Part shown: in pieces, positions 33,820-42,213 of the stretch
How positions within the stretch are numbered: the first letter of the stretch is position 1
Layout of the letters: the number at the start of each line of letters is the position of its first letter
Assembly: GCA_964518955.1 (NCBI GenBank)
Contig: CAZFHS010000029.1
Span: 17,311-81,310, forward strand
Direction of reading: 5' to 3'
Origin: JBDGYW01 sp964518955
GTDB lineage: Bacteria; Gemmatimonadota; Gemmatimonadetes; Gemmatimonadales; GWC2-71-9
Length of the DNA stretch: 64,000 nt
Program-made: the position numbers and the translations under genes
The notes under the pieces: model-generated
What the model saw: only the letters and a program-made list of their open reading frames with translations
The model's database searches: none
What the model was told of the DNA's origin: nothing

Positions 33820-35088
33820 CTACTCCCCGCAACTCTGCAAGGCTTTCAAGGCAGCACCAGTAGCATCCCGCACACAAACCGCGACATCCACCGGCCGCTT
33901 GGCACATCCTGCGGCCAGCATCCCTGCCATGGGTTGTTCATTAACGAGAAAGCCGTGCTCGTCTCTTTCCAATCCGCCGCCGTTGTCGAAGTTGACCGGC
34001 GCTCCGGCTGGAACGAGACCCGTTGCCAACACAGCGAGATTGACTCTCTGCTCAATCCGCTCACCCGTCATCGTATCCTCGGCCTCGAGCACCACATCGC
34101 CGCTAGCCGAGTCTTCCGTGACCTTCGCGACCTTGCCTTTGACCAGATGCAGCTTCTCGTCTTCCTGGCACATCTGATAGAAGTCGTCCAGTCGGCCTGG
34201 CGCGCGAATGTCGATGTAAAAGACGAAGATATCTGCTTCCGGATATTGCTCACGCACGTACCGCGTTTGTTTCAGCGATCCCATGCAGCAAACACCGGAG
34301 CAATGCTTCAAGTAGTTCTCGTCACGCGATCCCGCACATTGTACGAACGCTACCGACTCGACTTCCTTGTCGTCCGAAGGTCGCGTAATCTTGCCACCCG
34401 TTGGCCCGTCAATAGAGGCGAGCCGTTCCATCATCAAGTTTGTGATCACGTTCTTGTGTTTGCCGAAGCCGAGGCCTTCGAACAAAGTCGCGTCGGGTTG
34501 ATCCCAGCCCGTGGCCCAGATTACCGATTGAACTTCCAGTTCAATCGTTTCGGGGTTCATGTCGAGTTCGATCGCGTCGTACTTGCACGCGTCGACACAC
34601 TTACCGCATTCGGCACCTGGGCAGACACTTTCGTCAATCGTGTACTGAACCGGGTAGGCCATTTTATAAGGCAGGTAAATTGCCTTCGTCGTTCCGATCC
34701 CACAGTCGAATTCGTTGGGTCGTTCTACCGGGCAAGCCTCCACACATTCGCCGCATGCCGTACATTTGCTGGTGACGCGTCCCGGTTGCTGCTTGACCGT
34801 CACCTGGTAGTGACCCGCTTCGCCAGCAATCTTCTCGACCTCAGAGAGCGTCAGGCATCGGATGCTCGAGCTGGTCCTGATGCGCCGAAGGTTGATCTCC
34901 AGACCGCAAGACGGTGGGCAAAGCTTTGGGAAATATTCGTTCATCTGGGCAACGCGACCGCCCATGTATGGATTTTTCTCCACCAATACGACGTCGCAGC
35001 CAGCCTCGGAAGCTTCAATCGCGGCTGTAATACCGCTTATCCCGCCTCCGACCACGAGCACCGTGCCCCGCTTTCCGTTTCCACTCAT
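33820..35088 (-). CDS. qmoA: QmoA, HdrA-like flavoprotein
   Basis: 422 residues. FAD-binding fold (VLVVGGGISGITAAIEASEAG) at the N-terminus, one ferredoxin motif near residue 115 (CTACGECVEACP) and a second cysteine group (CPGAECGKCVDACKYDAIEL) near 160. The CCMGSLKQTRYVREQYP stretch matches HdrA-type proteins. It is the first gene of qmoABC and overlaps the YkgJ-like gene stop by one base. Confidence 0.95.
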   Translation of the reverse strand: MSGNGKRGTVLVVGGGISGITAAIEASEAGCDVVLVEKNPYMGGRVAQMNEYFPKLCPPSCGLEINLRRIRTSSSIRCLTLSEVEKIAGEAGHYQVTVKQQPGRVTSKCTACGECVEACPVERPNEFDCGIGTTKAIYLPYKMAYPVQYTIDESVCPGAECGKCVDACKYDAIELDMNPETIELEVQSVIWATGWDQPDATLFEGLGFGKHKNVITNLMMERLASIDGPTGGKITRPSDDKEVESVAFVQCAGSRDENYLKHCSGVCCMGSLKQTRYVREQYPEADIFVFYIDIRAPGRLDDFYQMCQEDEKLHLVKGKVAKVTEDSASGDVVLEAEDTMTGERIEQRVNLAVLATGLVPAGAPVNFDNGGGLERDEHGFLVNEQPMAGMLAAGCAKRPVDVAVCVRDATGAALKALQSCGE

Positions 35089-35987
35089 TATTGATCCTCT
35101 TCGGGAGTCGTTTCTGCAGACTCCTTGTCGAACACTTTCCGCTTGTCGAGGCTTCCTTTGAAAGCCTCGGCGACATCGGGCTTCACTCGCATCGTAGCTT
35201 CACCGAACACACTGAACCGGATCCAGTGGTACGCGAATCGCAGTAGTTCCTCATCGTCCGTCCGCATTCCTTCGACGAACTCTTCATCGATCTCGAACCG
35301 ATCTAGGAGCGTGCTCTCGAATACGAATTCACGGAACTTGTCCAGGTCATAACATGCCGTGAACAGCATGTGCATTCTCTCTGGCGAAAGCGCCGCATCA
35401 CCTTGCTCGAAAAACTGGTGGAGCGTCAGTTCTTTGTATCCGTCACCCCAACGGTCGTACTCGTAGATGCCTTGGTCTTCGAGCCATTGACGAACGGTTA
35501 TCTCGGTGTCCTCCGCAAACCCCTGGCACACATCTTCCCTCAGTAGGAAGTAGAACTTCTCTCCGCCCCATCCGTCCGGCGTGTCCTTTTGAGCCGCCAT
35601 GCCCAGCGGGTACATGCGACACGGCCAAGGTCGGTCCGAGTAGACGCCGCAGCCTTCGTCCGTCAAGAATTGGCATGACTTCGTCTCATCGTCGTTCATT
35701 CTCAGCACGACGACGGGCGTCTTCATATCCTTTTGAACCGGGAGCAGAGCGTATCTGTCGAGGAAATCGCTCGACTTCATACCGAGGCGTTTCTTCAAAC
35801 GCAGAACATCGTATGGCGACAGAAAGATGTTCACATCATGGCAGCATCGATTGAAGCAGGGAACGCCGGGATGACATCCAAACTTGAAGGTGTCATCGAG
35901 ACCTAGCCTGGGGGTGTTTTCTAGGATCTTCTCTTCGAGATCGAGCTTCTGCTCTTCTGAATCGGTATTGCGTTCGTTGTCACTCAC
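35088..35987 (-). CDS. YkgJ-type cysteine-cluster protein between zinc-ribbon gene and qmoA
   Basis: 299 residues with the YkgJ/UPF0153 cysteine signature (FGCHPGVPCFNRCC near residue 37; SCQFLTDEGCGVYSDRPWPCRMYPLG near 105-130). The cysteines probably bind zinc or an Fe-S cluster. The family is common but poorly characterised. It overlaps the small zinc-ribbon gene by four bases and qmoA by one base, so it is translationally coupled to both. A maturation or assembly role for the Apr/Qmo complexes is only an inference from this. Confidence 0.85.
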   Translation of the reverse strand: MSDNERNTDSEEQKLDLEEKILENTPRLGLDDTFKFGCHPGVPCFNRCCHDVNIFLSPYDVLRLKKRLGMKSSDFLDRYALLPVQKDMKTPVVVLRMNDDETKSCQFLTDEGCGVYSDRPWPCRMYPLGMAAQKDTPDGWGGEKFYFLLREDVCQGFAEDTEITVRQWLEDQGIYEYDRWGDGYKELTLHQFFEQGDAALSPERMHMLFTACYDLDKFREFVFESTLLDRFEIDEEFVEGMRTDDEELLRFAYHWIRFSVFGEATMRVKPDVAEAFKGSLDKRKVFDKESAETTPEEDQ

Positions 35988-36268
35988 GGGGCGTCTCCTT
36001 CGGACTCATCCACGATCATCTCGCGTGTCGCGGCATCCGACCATACCGGTAGAGGTGAAGAAGCGCCTGTAGAAGGGTTGACTGCGAATCGATACGAAGC
36101 GTTTTGTTTGAACTGCTCCTTCATCCAACTCCAGCCGTTCTTGTAATAAGAACAGTCATCATTGAAGCAAACAAAAAAGAACTCCTCATCCCATGAAGCA
36201 TCGACGGGCACACGCCATTTGCTCAGGCGTGTATCGCAGTGAGGGCAGGTTCGCGAAAACTCTTTCAT
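35984..36268 (-). CDS. Small zinc-ribbon-like protein
   Basis: 94 residues with two CxxC-like pairs: CPHCDTR near residue 8 and CFNDDCSYYKNG near 34-39, consistent with a zinc ribbon. The remainder is WMKEQFKQNASYRFAVNPSTG, typical of a small conserved protein seen around sulfate-reduction genes, but I cannot name the family. It is coupled to the YkgJ-type gene by a four-base overlap and lies 174 bases after aprA. The function is unknown. Confidence 0.78.
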   Translation of the reverse strand: MKEFSRTCPHCDTRLSKWRVPVDASWDEEFFFVCFNDDCSYYKNGWSWMKEQFKQNASYRFAVNPSTGASSPLPVWSDAATREMIVDESEGDAP

Positions 36269-36391
36269 TCGGTTCCTCGGTCGATCATCGTTGATTCATG
36301 CCGGCCTGGAAACCGTCCCTCGCCCAGCTGCGAAAGTCCGAATGCCTTTCGAGACAAAAAAGTTTCAAGAGGAGTCCAGGATGGGACCTGA

Positions 36392-36412
36392 GGGCACCGC
36401 GGCGCGGTGCCC
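36392..36412. terminator. Strong GC hairpin after aprA
   Basis: GGGCACCGC-GGC-GCGGTGCCC, a perfect 9-bp stem 31 bases after the aprA stop. The nearest T tract on the minus strand (TTTTTTG) lies about 30 bases further, so it may be a processing or stabilising hairpin that partially separates aprBA from qmo. Confidence 0.55.
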
Positions 36413-36442
36413 CAAGATCCCAAGTACCATGAAGCCGTTTGG

Positions 36443-38335
36443 TTAGACAGAGATGTACTTAACCGGCTTCTTCATCATCTCCCACTCACCCGTGTTCTTG
36501 TCATACTTGCAGTTGCAGAAAGCCAACCAATTGTCATTGTCGATGGACGGCTTGTCAGCCCTGAAGTAATAACCGGGCCAGCGGGTTTCCTCGCGGAACA
36601 GGATCGAGTGCACGTGTGCGTATGCCTGATACATGCGGTGGACGTTCTCCCAACAACGCATCAGTTCGTGCAAGCTATCCGCAGCTTGATTCTCTGCGTC
36701 TTCTTTCAAGAAGTCGAGCAGCTCCAAGCCCTTCTCCAGCATCTTGTCGCTGGTCATGAACTGAGCTGAAACGCCACCCGCATACTCGTCCATGATCTTC
36801 TGGAGACGATACATGAACTGCTTGGCACGGATGTAGTTCGGGTTGATCTCAGGATCCGTCGTGGCACCCTTGTGTTCTTCGAACATGTTCATCGGTTTCA
36901 AGATCTTCGCGGTCAGATCGTCGATCTGGGCCTGGTCCACAGTCGGTGCATCGTTGTTGTCAACGATGTACGCGCAAGCGGCCTTGGCTGCGATACGACC
37001 TTCGGTGAACGAGCCCGAGGAGAACTTGTGACTGGAAGCGCCGGAGGCGTCGCCAGCTGCAAACATGCCCGATACGGTGGTCATGTTCGGGTAACCCCAG
37101 AAGTACTCGTCCTTGGTCTCGCCGGTCTGCAAGTCTTCGGGACCGGAGACCCATGCGCCTGAAGCACCGGAGTGCGAACCGATGAAGTACGGATCGCAAG
37201 CCATGATCTCAGACGGCTTCTTCTCAGGCTCGACGTTCGAGGCCGCCCACAAAATGGCCTGTGAAATCGTCATGTCCAGGAAGTCTTCCCATGCCTCAGC
37301 CTCGAGTTCCTTCAACTTCTTCTTCGCGGCCTTCTCGTCGGGCGCCTTCTCCGCGATCCTCTGGATGGCTTCGGCGGTCTGCATGTAAATCGGCGCCTTA
37401 CCTTCCATGACGTCGAGCATCATGAGCCAGTTACGGATGTTAGCCGGACGCGGCTTGACCTTGCCATAGGGCTCCCACTTGTCGAGCTCGGGCTCACGCT
37501 CTTGCATGTAGTTGCCGCCCTGCGCGTTTGTCGCAACCGACTTGAAGAGCAAGAACCACGCACCGACCGGGCCGTATGCATCCTTGAACCGGACAGGAAT
37601 GAAGCGAACTTCCTGACAGGTCATCTCAGCACCAGCATACAGGGTGAAGAATGCGCTGGAAGCAGAGTTGAACGGCGGGTACCAGGAGCGGCCGAAGCCC
37701 TCACCAGTGGAACGCGGCTTGAAGACGTGCACCGCACCACCCAGGATCACCATAGTCGCCTTCGCCTTGAACACATACACTTTGTTCTCACGGACGCTGA
37801 AGCCGATCGCGCCGGCGCAATTGTCACCATCCATCAGCGGGTGCGTCAGGAAGACGCGCTCGAAGTATTCGGCGCCGGCATCGGCAAGCGCGTTCTTCGC
37901 TGCCTCAGCCACGATGACTTTGTAGGATTCACCATTGATCATGAGCTGCCAACGGCCCTCATGAACGTAGTTGCCATCCGCATCCGTCCAGATCGGAAGG
38001 CCCCACTTTTCAAACAGGTGGACCGTACCGTCAACATGACGGGCGATGTTGGCCACCAAGTCCTCACGAGTGATGCCCATGAGGTCGTTGCGGACGTAGT
38101 CGCAATAGTCCTTCAACGTGTTGTTACCGCTATTCAGATCCACATACTGGTTGATGGCCGAAAGACCCATCGCAACCGCACCAGAGCGATCCATCGCCGC
38201 TTTGTCGACTACGGTGACCTTCAAGCCGGCCTTTTTGGCCCAATAGGAGGCTTCAACCGCTGCTCCGCAGGCGCCCATTCCGCCGCCGCAGATCAGCAGA
38301 TCAGTCTCGACCGTTACAGTTTCAAAATCCGCCAT
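36443..38335 (-). CDS. aprA: Adenylylsulfate reductase alpha subunit
   Basis: 630 residues, flavoprotein of the succinate dehydrogenase/fumarate reductase family. The FAD motif LLICGGGMGACGAAVEA lies at residues 13-29, and GAVHVFKP and later GDASGASSHKFSSGSFTEGR follow as expected for AprA. It reduces APS to sulfite plus AMP. It is transcribed 66 bases after aprB and is followed by a strong hairpin. Confidence 0.97.
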   Translation of the reverse strand: MADFETVTVETDLLICGGGMGACGAAVEASYWAKKAGLKVTVVDKAAMDRSGAVAMGLSAINQYVDLNSGNNTLKDYCDYVRNDLMGITREDLVANIARHVDGTVHLFEKWGLPIWTDADGNYVHEGRWQLMINGESYKVIVAEAAKNALADAGAEYFERVFLTHPLMDGDNCAGAIGFSVRENKVYVFKAKATMVILGGAVHVFKPRSTGEGFGRSWYPPFNSASSAFFTLYAGAEMTCQEVRFIPVRFKDAYGPVGAWFLLFKSVATNAQGGNYMQEREPELDKWEPYGKVKPRPANIRNWLMMLDVMEGKAPIYMQTAEAIQRIAEKAPDEKAAKKKLKELEAEAWEDFLDMTISQAILWAASNVEPEKKPSEIMACDPYFIGSHSGASGAWVSGPEDLQTGETKDEYFWGYPNMTTVSGMFAAGDASGASSHKFSSGSFTEGRIAAKAACAYIVDNNDAPTVDQAQIDDLTAKILKPMNMFEEHKGATTDPEINPNYIRAKQFMYRLQKIMDEYAGGVSAQFMTSDKMLEKGLELLDFLKEDAENQAADSLHELMRCWENVHRMYQAYAHVHSILFREETRWPGYYFRADKPSIDNDNWLAFCNCKYDKNTGEWEMMKKPVKYISV

Positions 38336-38401
38336 TTTCGTCTTTCTCCTTAGGAGTTCTTCTTGCTGAAGAAATCAGTCCGTTGAAAAAGTCCACTCAC
38401 G

Positions 38402-38869
38402 CTAGAGCGTGGGGACCTTGTCCATCTTCACTGGGCCACGCTCGGTGTTGAGCACCTCAGGCTCGCACATGAGTGTGGGGCTCTTCAGGTCGTCGTCTGC
38501 AGTGGGGTAATGATCGAACGGCTGCGCTTTGCCTTCTTCGACGCCTTTGCGAATGGGGAACTTGAACCGCTTCGGCTTGATTTCCTTGCTCCGGAACTGA
38601 ACGGTCCACATGATGCTGTCCGTGCTGCGCATCGCGGTGACGCTTGCGCCCATCGGCACGAAGTCCTGATAGCCGCGCACCTCGATCGCCTGCGTGGGGC
38701 AGATCTTGACGCAGCTGTAGCACTCCCAGCACATCTGCGGGTCCTGGTTGTACGCCTTCATGATCTCTTTGTCCAAAACCATGAGGTCGTTGGGACAAAT
38801 GTACTGGCAGGCAGTCTTGTCGAGTGCCTTACAGCCGTCACATTTGTCCGGAATTACGTAACTTGGCAT
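38402..38869 (-). CDS. aprB: Adenylylsulfate reductase beta subunit
   Basis: 155 residues with two [4Fe-4S] motifs: CDGCKALDKTACQYICP at about residues 10-25 and CWECYSCVKICP near 48-59. The C-terminal tail wraps around AprA in the known structure. It is the first gene of the sulfate-respiration run, downstream of a 605-base control region with three Rex-like operators. A GGAAGGAAG stretch lies before the ATG. Confidence 0.97.
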   Translation of the reverse strand: MPSYVIPDKCDGCKALDKTACQYICPNDLMVLDKEIMKAYNQDPQMCWECYSCVKICPTQAIEVRGYQDFVPMGASVTAMRSTDSIMWTVQFRSKEIKPKRFKFPIRKGVEEGKAQPFDHYPTADDDLKSPTLMCEPEVLNTERGPVKMDKVPTL

Positions 38870-39198
38870 CTTCCTTCTTCCTTTCGTAGGACGTTCTCGA
38901 GAACTTGACCTAACCGGTTACTGAAAACCCTGCACCTATCTTAGAAAACACCTTCTCCGTACTCAGACGTTGAGACAAAACTCCCCGCATCGGCATGCAT
39001 GCGCGGCTCGCTCTCGCGAGTAAGACTGCTGGAAACCGGGAGAAACTCAGCGATATGTGAAGTCATGCTCTCACGGCAGCGATCCACAGCGCATCTTGCC
39101 CCGCTCGACGCGCGCACGTTGAAAACACCAAACGCGTTGCTGTTTCGCTTCCGTATCACTTCACATCCTACCCAGAGCAAACCCAAACTGCGGGCTTG

Positions 39199-39214
39199 CG
39201 AGATGTTTTTCACG
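39199..39214 (-). promoter_or_regulatory. Rex-like operator, apr site 1
   Basis: Minus-strand CGTGAAAAACATCTCG, matching the CGTGA-N6-TCTCG pattern shared by four sites here. The N6 spacing and GTGA core fit the known Rex operator TGTGA-N6-TCACA. It is 330 bases from the aprB start. Confidence 0.5.
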
Positions 39215-39276
39215 ATTTGGCGTCACCGCCCACTTCACCCACCTAAAACCCGTTGAACCCACCCGTGGCGACGTTA

Positions 39277-39292
39277 CGAGATTTTTATCACG
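39277..39292 (-). promoter_or_regulatory. Rex-like operator, apr site 2
   Basis: Minus-strand CGTGATAAAAATCTCG, identical in all 16 bases to the site upstream of rex at 40152. It lies within the 605-bp region in front of aprB. Confidence 0.6.
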
Positions 39293-39411
39293 ATTAAATG
39301 TCGCGAGGGGTACCGATGAACGCAAGCCCTTGAAATCAGTGCACTTTGCCGACTTCTGCGGCCCCCAAAAAACCCTCAAATCAATGCAAGCACACTCATA
39401 CCAATAGGTTA

Positions 39412-39427
39412 CGAGATTTTTGTCACG
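39412..39427 (-). promoter_or_regulatory. Rex-like operator, apr site 3
   Basis: Minus-strand CGTGACAAAAATCTCG, one base different from site 2. It lies 48 bases after the rex stop codon. Confidence 0.6.
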
Positions 39428-39474
39428 ATTTCGGCTGCGTTGGCACATACGGCCAGCACCACCATTGGACGCGG

Positions 39475-40107
39475 TCATTCTTCTTCCAGCTGCCTCAGGT
39501 AGTGCGCGATCTCGGCAAACCCGAGCGAAATGTGCTCTTCACGTACCAGAACTCCAGGTGGCACGAACAGCCTGATCGGCGAGAAATTCCAGATCGCCTT
39601 GATGCCCATGTCGACCAGACGATCGGCAATGTGCTGCGAGACCGTCGCCGGCGTTGTAATAATGGCGAGCTGGATTGCGTGCTTCTCGATGAACGGCTTC
39701 AGGGCCTGCATCGGCTTGATTGTCGCACCTGCAACCTTGCGACCCTTCAGTTTCTTGTCGTTGTCGAACGCAGCAACGATTTCGAGTCCATACCGGGAAA
39801 AACCGTGGTAGGTCAGAAGAGCGCTGCCAAGACGGCCTGCACCGACCAGTACGGCGTCGACCTCTCGATCGAAGCCAAGAGCGGCCCTAATCGACCGGCA
39901 TACTTCACACCTCTCAAAGCCGACACGACCCATACCCACGATACCAATGGAACCGAGGTCCTTGCGTACTTGCGTCGGGTCGATGTCCAGCGCCTCTGCA
40001 ATCTCGGCGCTGGTAACTGTCGGTCCCTTCCCTTTTGGGTTCGAATCGGAAAGAAGCCGATAATACCGCATCAAGCGCTCTACGACCAATCGTCGTAACC
40101 GAGCCAA
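39475..40107 (-). CDS. rex: Redox-sensing transcriptional repressor Rex
   Basis: 210 residues. A winged-helix N-terminus (residues 1-80; VTSAEIAEALDIDPTQVRKDLGSIG) is followed by a Rossmann domain with VLVGAGRLGSALL at residues 87-98 and the FSPIRLFVPPGVLVREEHI stretch near 173. Rex senses the NADH/NAD+ ratio and releases DNA when NADH is high. The start is a TTG with GAGGGGG six bases upstream. In Desulfovibrio, Rex represses sat. Here three operator-like sites lie downstream, between rex and aprB, and one lies upstream, suggesting autoregulation and control of the apr-led run. Confidence 0.94.
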   Translation of the reverse strand: MARLRRLVVERLMRYYRLLSDSNPKGKGPTVTSAEIAEALDIDPTQVRKDLGSIGIVGMGRVGFERCEVCRSIRAALGFDREVDAVLVGAGRLGSALLTYHGFSRYGLEIVAAFDNDKKLKGRKVAGATIKPMQALKPFIEKHAIQLAIITTPATVSQHIADRLVDMGIKAIWNFSPIRLFVPPGVLVREEHISLGFAEIAHYLRQLEEE

Positions 40108-40151
40108 ATTCTACCCCCTCAAACACCTGAAATCCTTACTCACGACGTTAA

Positions 40152-40167
40152 CGAGATTTTTATCACG
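40152..40167 (-). promoter_or_regulatory. Rex-like operator in the rex/sirB divergent region
   Basis: Minus-strand CGTGATAAAAATCTCG, 45 bases upstream of the rex start and about 150 bases before sirB/cbiX. It could mediate autoregulation of rex and link sirohaem synthesis to the same signal. Confidence 0.6.
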
Positions 40168-40313
40168 TTTTCGGCGTTCGTGGATTCTAATCGAGGGTCC
40201 CGGTTAGTCAAGCCGAATCGAGAAATCCATCACGTTTCGGACTTAAAGTGGAACACCGGGGGCACTTTGCGTACCATGCATCCCATGAATTGGCAGCACG
40301 AACCAACCGGCCT

Positions 40314-40673
40314 ATGTTGATCGCAATCGCCCACGGGAGTAGGAACCCTGCCTGGCGCGACTCCGTCGAGCGGCAATTCGAGCTGCTCGAGGCTGAGCTC
40401 GGACCAGGCAAACTACAGTTGGCCTATATGGACCTGTCTCCACCGTCGCTCATGGACATTGTTGAAGCAACCGTCCAGCATGGTGTGACCAAGCTCAGAG
40501 TTTTTCCGCTGTTCTTGGCTGTTGAAGGGCACGTGACGAAGGACGTACAGCCCCTGATAGACGATATTCGGAAGACCTTCCCTTCCGTGCATATCGAGTT
40601 GCTGCCTCCGTTAGGCCAACAACCTCTATTTCGCGAGATGCTGCGCAGTCTCGCGCAAGAGGAATCTCAGTAG
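40314..40673 (+). CDS. Sirohydrochlorin ferrochelatase (SirB/CbiX-like, short form)
   Basis: 119 residues from an ATG at 40314; the frame is open further upstream to 40248 but lacks family similarity there. The class II chelatase histidines are visible in IAHGSRNP and EGHVTKDV. The short single-domain form inserts Fe2+ (or Co2+) into sirohydrochlorin. It precedes the cobA-hemD fusion by 12 bases, giving a two-gene sirohaem unit. It would complete the path begun by CobA-HemD and SirC in the same window. Confidence 0.85.
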   Translation: MLIAIAHGSRNPAWRDSVERQFELLEAELGPGKLQLAYMDLSPPSLMDIVEATVQHGVTKLRVFPLFLAVEGHVTKDVQPLIDDIRKTFPSVHIELLPPLGQQPLFREMLRSLAQEESQ

Positions 40674-40685
40674 GCGGAATACAAA

Positions 40686-42206
40686 ATGACCGACCTCAAC
40701 GATTCTCCTGGCACCGTATACCTGGTGGGCGCCGGCCCCGGCGACCCGGGCGCCATCACCCTGCGCGCCGTGGAATGTCTCCAGACGGCTGACCTCATAC
40801 TGTGGGACTACCTGGTTAATCCTGTGGTCGTTGAGCATGCAGGTTCAAGTGCAGAATTGATCCATCTGGGAAAGCCAGGTTCCGGTAGATCGCTCACTCC
40901 CGGTGAAATCACAGATATGGTGATCGAAGCCGCCAAAGCCGGCCGGTCGGTGGTCAGGCTCAAGAGTGGAGATGCGTCGATATTTGGGCGGGGCGCCGAC
41001 GAGATGGACGCACTTCGGGAAGCGGGAATCCCGTTCGAGGTTGTACCCGGTATCACGGCAGGATTGGCTGTAGCGGCGTATAGCGAGATTCCGGTAACTC
41101 ATTACGCAGAGGCTTCTGCCGTAGCGCTGGTGACTGGGCGGGAACGGGATGAGAAATCGGCCCTGCAGTTGGAACGCGGGCTGGCGGACTTCCCTGGCAC
41201 ACTCGTGTTTTACATGGGTGTTCGCAGAGCTCCGGAGTGGAGCCGCGCTCTGATTGCGCAGGGCAAGGCACCGAACACTCCAGTCGCAATTGTCCAATGG
41301 TGTTCGCGCGCCGAGCAACAGACGGTACGCTGCACGTTGGAGACGGTCTCTGCGACCATCGACGATCACGAGATTCGTCCGCCCGCTTTGTTCGTCGTCG
41401 GACGAGTGGTTGATCATGCCCCGGACGCTTCATGGTTCGAGTCTCGTCCCCTCTTCGGCACCACTATACTCGTCCCCGGGACTCCACTCACCTCAGTGAA
41501 ACTGCGGGATCATCTGAGTGCTCAGGGTGCCAACGTTGTCCTTTCACCCGCGATCAGAATCGATGCGCCTGAAGAATGGTCGGCGTTGGATGATTCGCTC
41601 GACCGCATTCAGGACTTCGACTGGCTCGTCTTCTCAAGCGCAAACGGAGTTGATTTCCTGCTGCAGAGGCTGCACGAAAGAGGTGGTGACGCACGGAGGC
41701 TAGGAGGCATCAAGCTCGCAGCCATCGGACCGGGGACCGCCGAAAGACTCTCCGGCTACCACCTAAACACCGATCTGGTGCCAGATACCTACACCGCCGA
41801 AGGTCTCGCAGAGGCACTCGCGCCATTTGCTGCCGGCGGACGTTTTCTGCTAGCGCGCGCTAGCCAGGGCCGCGACATCCTTGCTCAGCGCCTACATGGG
41901 GCCGGCGCAGAGGTAACTCAGGTAGTGGTGTATGCTAGCGCGGGTGTCACCGAAGCGGATTCTCGGATAACCGACGCACTCGGTCGAAGTGAGATCGACT
42001 GGGTTTCCGTGGCTAGTTCCGAGACGGCAAGGTCACTTCACAGACTCTACGGCCAAGCGCTCGGCAACGCTCGTCTCGCAAGCATCAGTCCCGTTACGAC
42101 GGCGGCGCTCCGCGAGCTAGGATATGAACCGGTGGTCGAGGCTACTGCTCACACGATTAAAGGCATCGCGGACGCGATAGTGAGCCACCGCGAATCTGAC
42201 GGCTAG
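40686..42206 (+). CDS. Fused uroporphyrinogen-III C-methyltransferase / uroporphyrinogen-III synthase
   Basis: 506 residues. The N-terminal half is the SUMT/CobA domain (VYLVGAGPGDPGAITLRAVE at residues 11-30, then VRLKSGDASIFGRG and the VVPGITAGLAVAAY stretch). The C-terminal half, from about residue 255, is HemD (WLVFSSANGVDFLLQRL; AAIGPGTAERL). It makes uroporphyrinogen III and methylates it to precorrin-2 for sirohaem. This CobA-HemD fusion is common in anaerobes. Its stop is seven bases from the stop of the convergent DUF4405 gene. Confidence 0.94.
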   Translation: MTDLNDSPGTVYLVGAGPGDPGAITLRAVECLQTADLILWDYLVNPVVVEHAGSSAELIHLGKPGSGRSLTPGEITDMVIEAAKAGRSVVRLKSGDASIFGRGADEMDALREAGIPFEVVPGITAGLAVAAYSEIPVTHYAEASAVALVTGRERDEKSALQLERGLADFPGTLVFYMGVRRAPEWSRALIAQGKAPNTPVAIVQWCSRAEQQTVRCTLETVSATIDDHEIRPPALFVVGRVVDHAPDASWFESRPLFGTTILVPGTPLTSVKLRDHLSAQGANVVLSPAIRIDAPEEWSALDDSLDRIQDFDWLVFSSANGVDFLLQRLHERGGDARRLGGIKLAAIGPGTAERLSGYHLNTDLVPDTYTAEGLAEALAPFAAGGRFLLARASQGRDILAQRLHGAGAEVTQVVVYASAGVTEADSRITDALGRSEIDWVSVASSETARSLHRLYGQALGNARLASISPVTTAALRELGYEPVVEATAHTIKGIADAIVSHRESDG

Positions 42207-42213
42207 CGATCGG

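Larger units (their letters stand above)
38870..39474 (-). promoter_or_regulatory. Control region upstream of aprB (605 bp)
   Basis: This stretch lies between rex (stop at 39475) and aprB and has no convincing gene. It holds three copies of the CGTGA-N6-TCTCG element, read on the minus strand, at 39199, 39277 and 39412, separated by 78 and 135 bases. An open frame at 38941-39213 covers one site and is probably noise. No clear -10/-35 pair was assigned. The likely role is redox-dependent control of the apr-qmo-sat run by Rex. Confidence 0.6.

Noticed and set aside
33496..35094. 532-codon plus-strand open frame opposite qmoA/qmoB
   Set aside because: It spans two real genes on the other strand and has no plausible domain or ribosome-binding site.
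37502..38353. 283-codon plus-strand open frame opposite aprA
   Set aside because: Shadow frame of aprA; no family similarity.
38941..39213. 90-codon open frame in the apr control region
   Set aside because: It covers a Rex-like operator, has no domain and no good ribosome-binding site.
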